DNA of 35,638 bases, taken from NCBI GenBank assembly GCA_003224235.1, contig QHYU01000177.1, forward strand, positions 1 to 35,638. Direction: 5' to 3'. Position 1 is the first letter of the stretch, and every line of letters starts with the position of its first letter. Below the pieces are notes generated by a model. The model was not told the origin of the DNA. It searched no databases and saw only the letters and a program-made list of their open reading frames with translations. Positions 31,250 to 35,638 of this stretch are shown here, piece after piece. The DNA is from Acidobacteriota bacterium (lineage in GTDB: Bacteria > Acidobacteriota > Terriglobia > Acidiferrales > UBA7541). A program made the position numbers and the translations under genes.

Positions 31250-33217
31250 TCACTCTGATTTCCCGCTGGCGCGGTTCGCCGGTCCGCCCGCACTGCTGCT
31301 GGACGATGCCCTAGGCCGAAGGATCTGGTCAAGCAGATCTGTTCGCGCCGCGTCGCGCACCAGGTGCGGGTAACGTTCGCCGTCGTGGTAGTCGAGCCGG
31401 TAGGTTTGGTAATGCTCGGCATTTTCGACACGCAACTCGATGGGCCCGGAGGAACCTTTTGCTGCGCGCAGCGCATCGCGCAGCACATCGGGCGACCACT
31501 TCCTCCCATTGATGGCCAGCAGCTTCATTCCCGCCCCAATGCCGGCCAGCGCTGCCGGCGTCCCCGGGATTACATCCAGGATGGCGCCATCGTCTTTGTC
31601 ATCCTTTTCATTCTTGACGATCACCCCGATGGAGAATCGCACGTCGGTTAGCTTCGAAACCCTTTCCATGGAGCGGAGGTGCTCGTTCAGGGTGTCGGTA
31701 TAGACCAGCCGCCAGCCGCTGCCTTCAAGCCCGCCCAGCGGCGCGTGCGGGCTGGTGGAGTTGAGCCGCGCGGTGAAAAAGCCGCGCCAATCATACGCCG
31801 CCACCTCATTCATGGCCGCCACAACGTCGTCGAAAATGTACGGCACGACGGCCGGTGCGCCGCTCTGCCCGCCGTGGAAGCGCCGGCAGAAATCATCCAG
31901 TGAACGCCGGCCCTGGCTTTCGCGCCGGATAATCGTATCGGCTTCGAGCCAAATCAACAGGCTTTCATCGTAGAAGTCGGTACTGCGCCGCCAAGAAGTC
32001 CAAGCCTCCCCACGCGTCCCGTAGAGAATTTGCGCGGCGACAGCTGTGTCCTCCAGCGGCCGCCAGGTGCGCCCGGGCCAGTGGTCCAGGTAAGCGCCCA
32101 CCCAGGCAAGATATTCGCGTTGCGCATCGGGTGTACGCAGGCCGCTGCGGGCAGTGAGCAGGTAACCCAGATACTGCGTCAGCCCTTCATAGACCCAGAG
32201 CAGATCGCCGCGCATGGGCTGCTGATAATCGGGTGTAGCCAGGCCGGCAGGGCGGCGAAACTTTCCGTTCCAGGAATGGACAAACTCGTGCGGAAGGAGT
32301 CCCGCGAAAAGAGCGTAGCGATCCGGGTCGAGCAGCGCGCGTTCGGGCGAGCGGTTGTCGCTCGACTGGTGGTGCTCCAGGCCGAACGGCTGAACGTAAT
32401 CGCTCAAGGAAAGCAGAAAATCGTAATGGCGGTAGTGGCGCGCGCCGAAGAGCGCCCCGGCTTCTGCCACCAGCTGCTTGAAGTGTGCCACGAGTTCGGG
32501 GCTGATGGCCACCGCCGCGGCGCTGTCGCCGGCGAGATCGAGCAGGTGCAAGGGCGCCTCGCTCGAACTGAGCGGAATCGCGCGGAAATAGGCTCCGGCG
32601 ATTACAGGTGAATCCACCAGGGTGGTCAGCGACACGGGTCGAAACGCAATCTCATCGGCCGATTCCTTGGCCGCTTCGAGCGCGGTGCCGAATTTCCAAC
32701 CTGTCGGGAGGCGGAGGCTCGCGGAGTAGGTCAACTCGTCGGTCTTGCTGCCTTGCGGATAAAGCACCACCAAATTCCAGTTGAGTACGGCCAACTGCGC
32801 GGTCGCCGCCGGGCTCGCGGAAAAGCTTCCGGTGCTGACCGGCGAAAGGTAATCCAGGGTGACTTCCAGCGAGCTGGCACCCGCGGGCACTTGGCAGTGG
32901 AACGCGTACATGTCCACATCGTCGCGGCGCCAGGGCAATGGCTTTCCTGCCGCTGTGAACTTTAGCCCCGCAAGGTCCGCGATGGGTCCTGTCGGCCCAT
33001 GCTCGCCAGGAATCCACTGCGGGTAAACCAGCGTGAGCGGGCCCGCAGCAGTGGGAATATCGAGCCTTGCGTGAAAGATCCGGCGTGGCGCCTCTCGGAG
33101 ATCGACCTCGATTTTGATCGGCGCTTTGGTGTTCTGCGCCAGCGTTGCGGCGGCGCTGATAAGGACGGCCGCCAGTGTCGCGACTCCGAGATAGAACTTG
33201 CTTCGGGGTTTCTGCAT
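31250..33217 (-). CDS. M61 family metallopeptidase with PDZ domain
   Basis: 655 aa from the second ATG (33217), which has GGAGG at a 6-nt spacing; the first ATG at 33223 touches the ribosome binding site. Signal peptide ends near AATLAQ. The zinc site is HEFVH (residues 310-314) with the third ligand Glu344 in YEGLTQY, downstream of a GLEHHQS block, all typical of the M61 glycyl-aminopeptidase family. A PDZ domain occupies roughly residues 535-620 (AILDVIPGTPAALAGIGAGMKLLAINGRKW). The C-terminus is a Ser/Ala-rich tail. It probably removes N-terminal residues from peptides in the periplasm. First gene of an operon with the prolyl oligopeptidase; divergent from the CoA-transferase genes. Confidence 0.93.
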   Translation of the reverse strand: MQKPRSKFYLGVATLAAVLISAAATLAQNTKAPIKIEVDLREAPRRIFHARLDIPTAAGPLTLVYPQWIPGEHGPTGPIADLAGLKFTAAGKPLPWRRDDVDMYAFHCQVPAGASSLEVTLDYLSPVSTGSFSASPAATAQLAVLNWNLVVLYPQGSKTDELTYSASLRLPTGWKFGTALEAAKESADEIAFRPVSLTTLVDSPVIAGAYFRAIPLSSSEAPLHLLDLAGDSAAAVAISPELVAHFKQLVAEAGALFGARHYRHYDFLLSLSDYVQPFGLEHHQSSDNRSPERALLDPDRYALFAGLLPHEFVHSWNGKFRRPAGLATPDYQQPMRGDLLWVYEGLTQYLGYLLTARSGLRTPDAQREYLAWVGAYLDHWPGRTWRPLEDTAVAAQILYGTRGEAWTSWRRSTDFYDESLLIWLEADTIIRRESQGRRSLDDFCRRFHGGQSGAPAVVPYIFDDVVAAMNEVAAYDWRGFFTARLNSTSPHAPLGGLEGSGWRLVYTDTLNEHLRSMERVSKLTDVRFSIGVIVKNEKDDKDDGAILDVIPGTPAALAGIGAGMKLLAINGRKWSPDVLRDALRAAKGSSGPIELRVENAEHYQTYRLDYHDGERYPHLVRDAARTDLLDQILRPRASSSSSAGGPANRASGKSE

Positions 33218-33352
33218 CCACATCCTCCGCCTGAACGCGCAACACGCGTCAAAAAGATTCCCGCAGGGCGCGCCAGCTTAACACACTTCACCGCCGCGGT
33301 TCGCGAGACGAAACTTTGTTAGAATCCCCCCGGCTCTGGAGGAAGCGCGGCG

Positions 33353-34258
33353 GTGTTGAAGCTCGCCACGATGCAGGACGCGATGAACCGTCTGGTCCAC
33401 GACGGCGACATCGTTGCTATGGAAGGCTTCACGCACCTGATCCCTTTCGCCGCCGGCCATGAGCTAATTCGCCAGCGTCGGCGCGAGCTCACCCTGGTCC
33501 GCCTGACTCCCGACCTGATCTTCGACCAGATGATCGCCGCGGGTTGCGCCCGAAAGCTGGTGTTCAGTTGGGCAGGCAATCCCGGCGTGGGCTCGCTCCA
33601 CGCGTTCCGAAGAGCGGTTGAGCATGGCTTTCCCCGGCCGCTCGAGCTCGAAGAGTATTCGCATTTTGGCTTAACACTGCGCCTGCAGGCCGGCGCCGCC
33701 GGCGTGCCGTTTCTTCCGACGCGAAATTTTGCCGGCTCGGACCTTCCCCGCGTCAACCCGCGTATCTGCCGGGTCACTTGCCCGCACACGGGCGAAGAAT
33801 TGTGGTCCGTGCCGGCGCTTACGCCGGACGTGGCCATTCTCCACGCGCAGCGCGCCGATGCCGAAGGGAACACGCAGGTCTGGGGACTGGTGGGGGTGCA
33901 CAAGGAGGCTGCCTTTGCGGCGCGACGCGTCGTGGTGGTTGTCGAAGAGGTCGTCGCTCCGGAGGTGATCCGCCGCGATCCGAATCGCACCCTGATCCCA
34001 GGTTTCCGTGTGGATGCGGTGGTGGAGGAACCTTTCGGCGCGCATCCCTCCTATGTGCAGGGTTACTACGATCGTGACAACGATTTCTACGCCCGCTGGG
34101 AAGAGATTTCGCGGGACGCGCAGAGCCTGGCGCGCTATCTCGACGAATGGGTGTACGGTCTCGCCGACCGACGCACCTATCGGGAGAAGATGCCGGAGAC
34201 TGTCGAGGGTCTGCGCGCGCGGCAGATGCTTTGCGCGCCGGTAAATTATGGCTACTGA
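33353..34258 (+). CDS. CoA-transferase subunit A (glutaconate/3-oxoacid type)
   Basis: 301 aa from a GTG at 33353, with GGAGG upstream (10 nt). It shows the class I CoA-transferase alpha-subunit fold: an early DGDIVAMEGFTHLIPFAAGHEL segment (Gly-rich CoA/acyl contact, EGFTHL in place of GGF) and later PDVAILHAQRADAEGNTQVWG, a conserved block of this family. It works with the next gene to move CoA between acids. Glutaconate CoA-transferase and related acyl-CoA enzymes are the nearest known types; the substrate cannot be named. A possible -10 hexamer TAGAAT lies at 33320-33325 but lacks a good -35. The two subunits are separated by a 133-nt gap that holds a repeat. Confidence 0.88.
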   Translation: MLKLATMQDAMNRLVHDGDIVAMEGFTHLIPFAAGHELIRQRRRELTLVRLTPDLIFDQMIAAGCARKLVFSWAGNPGVGSLHAFRRAVEHGFPRPLELEEYSHFGLTLRLQAGAAGVPFLPTRNFAGSDLPRVNPRICRVTCPHTGEELWSVPALTPDVAILHAQRADAEGNTQVWGLVGVHKEAAFAARRVVVVVEEVVAPEVIRRDPNRTLIPGFRVDAVVEEPFGAHPSYVQGYYDRDNDFYARWEEISRDAQSLARYLDEWVYGLADRRTYREKMPETVEGLRARQMLCAPVNYGY

Positions 34259-34270
34259 GGAAGAGAAGTT

Positions 34271-34378
34271 CTCAGTTTTCGGTCGTCAGTTGTCGCCCCA
34301 CAGCACCAGAATGCGTTTTGATGGAGCGACCCCTTGAGCGAGCACTGCGCGCCAGGGACTGAAAACTGACAACTGAAG
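34271..34378. repeat. Short MITE-like element between CoA-transferase genes
   Basis: The motif CAGTTTTC...CAGTTGTC at 34273-34294 has inverted counterparts GAAAACTG and GACAACTG at 34361-34375, about 70 nt apart. The arms do not nest perfectly, so a simple hairpin is not formed, but the recurrent CAGTT(T/G)TC units at both ends look like imperfect terminal inverted repeats. It occupies nearly all of the intergenic gap. Confidence 0.45.
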
Positions 34379-34391
34379 ACTTGCTTCAGCC

Positions 34392-35156
34392 ATGAGCCGC
34401 AACTTCAGCACCTACGAGATCATGGTCACCAGCGCAGCGCGCATGCTGCGCGATGCCGAAGTCGTCTTCGTGGGTATTGGCATTCCCAACGTGGCCGTCA
34501 ACTTGGCGCGGCGCACTCGGTGCCCCAACTTGGTGCTGATTTATGAATCGGGCGCCATCGGCTCGCAGCCCGAGCGCCTGCCGACGTCGATCGGCGACCC
34601 GGCACTGGTGACCGGAGCTCTGGGCGTCTGCTCGATGCCCGAAGTCTTCCAGTATTACTTGCAGCGCGGCTTGATCGACGTCGGTTTCCTCGGAGGCGCG
34701 CAGATCGACCGCTATGGCAACCTGAACACCACGGTGATCGGCGACTACCACAAGCCGACGACCCGGCTGCCCGGCTCCGGTGGCGCCTGTGAGATTGCCG
34801 CGCTGGCGCGTCGAACCTTGATCGTCATGCCGCACAAGCGCCGCAGCTTCACCGAGCGCCTCGATTTTGTCACCAGTCCCGGCTATTTGGGCGGCGCCGA
34901 CGCTCGCCAGCGTCTGGGCCTTCCTGGCGGCGGCCCGCAAGCGGTTATCACCGATCTCGGCGTGCTGAAGTTTTCGCCCGATCAAGGCGAAATGGTTCTA
35001 GAGTCGCTGCACCCCGGCGCCACGCTCGATCAAGTGCAGGAAAACACCGGCTGGCTTCTTCGCGCAGCCTCACAGTTGACCCAAACCGAACCGCCCAGCG
35101 ATGAAGAGCTGCGCGTGCTGCGCGAAGAATTCGGGCAAAGGGCGGCTGCGTCGTGA
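34392..35156 (+). CDS. CoA-transferase subunit B (glutaconate/3-oxoacid type)
   Basis: 254 aa, the usual length for the beta subunit. The likely catalytic Glu52 lies in LIYESGAIG, corresponding to the SENG/ESG motif that forms the glutamyl-CoA thioester. The sequence FVGIGIPNVAVNLARR near residues 26-41 and GLIDVGFLGGAQIDRYGNLNTT match the family. No strong ribosome binding site precedes the ATG at 34392. The gene end overlaps the GTG of the next gene (GTGA), so translation of the aminotransferase is probably coupled to it. Confidence 0.9.
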   Translation: MSRNFSTYEIMVTSAARMLRDAEVVFVGIGIPNVAVNLARRTRCPNLVLIYESGAIGSQPERLPTSIGDPALVTGALGVCSMPEVFQYYLQRGLIDVGFLGGAQIDRYGNLNTTVIGDYHKPTTRLPGSGGACEIAALARRTLIVMPHKRRSFTERLDFVTSPGYLGGADARQRLGLPGGGPQAVITDLGVLKFSPDQGEMVLESLHPGATLDQVQENTGWLLRAASQLTQTEPPSDEELRVLREEFGQRAAAS

Positions 35157-35638
35157 GCCAAGCGCTTTTTCCGCGCAGCTTTCGCAAGGTCTATCCCCAA
35201 GCTGTTCGCGGTCAGGGGTGCTACATCTTCACCGCCGACGGCAAAAAATATCTGGATGCGGCGGGCGGAGCCGCCGTGGTGAGCATCGGCCACGGCGTCG
35301 CCGCGATCGGCCGCGCCATGGCCGAGCAGGCAGAGCAGCTCGCCTTCGCGCACACTTCCCAGTTCCACACCGGCGTCGCGGAGCGCCTGGCTGGCCGCCT
35401 GCTTGGGCTTGCCCCGCGGACGTTTCGGGCTGGCGGGCGCGTCTACTTCACTTCGGGCGGCTCGGAAGCCACCGAGACGGCGATCAAGCTCGCGCGGCAA
35501 TATTTCGTCGAGCGCGGCGAACCGGCGCGCACCCGCATCGTCTCCCGCTGGCAGAGCTACCACGGGAGCACTCTCGGCGCGCTTGCCGTGAGCGGCAACC
35601 TCCGCCGCCGCGCTCCGTATGTGCCGATGCTGCCCGAA
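35153..35638 (+). CDS. Class III aminotransferase, N-terminal part (cut by window end)
   Basis: 162 residues are visible from a GTG at 35153, which overlaps the TGA of the CoA-transferase gene (GTGA). The start reads VSQALFPRSFRKVYPQAVRG, followed by GKKYLDAAGGAAVVSIGHG and YFTSGGSEATETAIKLARQY. The last is the GSEA phosphate-binding block of fold-type I, class III enzymes (GABA, taurine, beta-alanine or ornithine transaminases). SYHGSTLGALAVSG is the conserved HG stretch in which the ring stacks. The Schiff-base lysine would be beyond the window. The pairing with a CoA-transferase suggests a pathway that first removes an amino group from an omega-amino acid and then activates the resulting acid. 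Confidence 0.9.
   Translation, partial: MSQALFPRSFRKVYPQAVRGQGCYIFTADGKKYLDAAGGAAVVSIGHGVAAIGRAMAEQAEQLAFAHTSQFHTGVAERLAGRLLGLAPRTFRAGGRVYFTSGGSEATETAIKLARQYFVERGEPARTRIVSRWQSYHGSTLGALAVSGNLRRRAPYVPMLPE

Overview
The window looks like chromosomal DNA of an Acidobacteriota bacterium (Terriglobia/Koribacter-like). This is inferred from gene content, not from a marker gene. The signs are large TonB-dependent-receptor-like proteins with an N-terminal carboxypeptidase-regulatory domain, many secreted S9/M61/S8 peptidases, PilZ and LssY_C proteins, GC-rich coding DNA with GTG/TTG starts, and short palindromic intergenic repeats.

Layout. 1-430: last codons of a probable transposase, then empty sequence. 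431-2157 (-): a lipoprotein gene and a small membrane-anchored protein gene, 2 nt apart. 2158-2956: mostly non-coding, with two copies of a GACAAATTGTC palindrome and one possible 49-aa ORF. 2957-5029 (+): a secreted subtilisin-like protease carrying five octapeptide repeats, then a PilZ protein. 5189-11836 (-): an LssY_C protein and two paralogous outer-membrane receptors. 12006-13371: a class I aminotransferase between an intact tRNA-Arg(TCT) gene and a decayed copy of that tRNA's 3' half. 13390-15202 (-): a VOC protein, an exported truncated haemoglobin and a conserved secreted protein. 15444-19948: two divergent S9 peptidases. 20014-23168: a VOC protein and the cydAB terminal oxidase. 23169-24585: a repeat-rich stretch with an IS4-like transposase remnant. 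24586-27250: two secreted proteins of unknown function and one ORF fragment. 27351-33217 (-): an amino-acid permease, a prolyl oligopeptidase and an M61 aminopeptidase. 33353-end (+): a two-subunit CoA-transferase followed by a class III aminotransferase cut by the window edge.

Together the genes suggest a cell that digests protein and peptides outside the cytoplasm (S8, three S9-clan enzymes, M61). It would take up products through outer-membrane receptors and an APC permease, process carbon skeletons with aminotransferases and a CoA-transferase, and respire with a bd-type oxidase at low oxygen. This link is inferred from gene content; only short groups are likely operons.

I found no CRISPR array, restriction system, integrase, rRNA or recognisable biosynthetic cluster. 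The most unusual items are the tRNA-Arg 3'-half duplication around the aminotransferase, the repeat insert between the catalytic Asp and His of the S8 protease, the exported haemoglobin with an altered haem pocket and its unknown partner, and the repeat-rich DNA around 23.2-24.3 kb.
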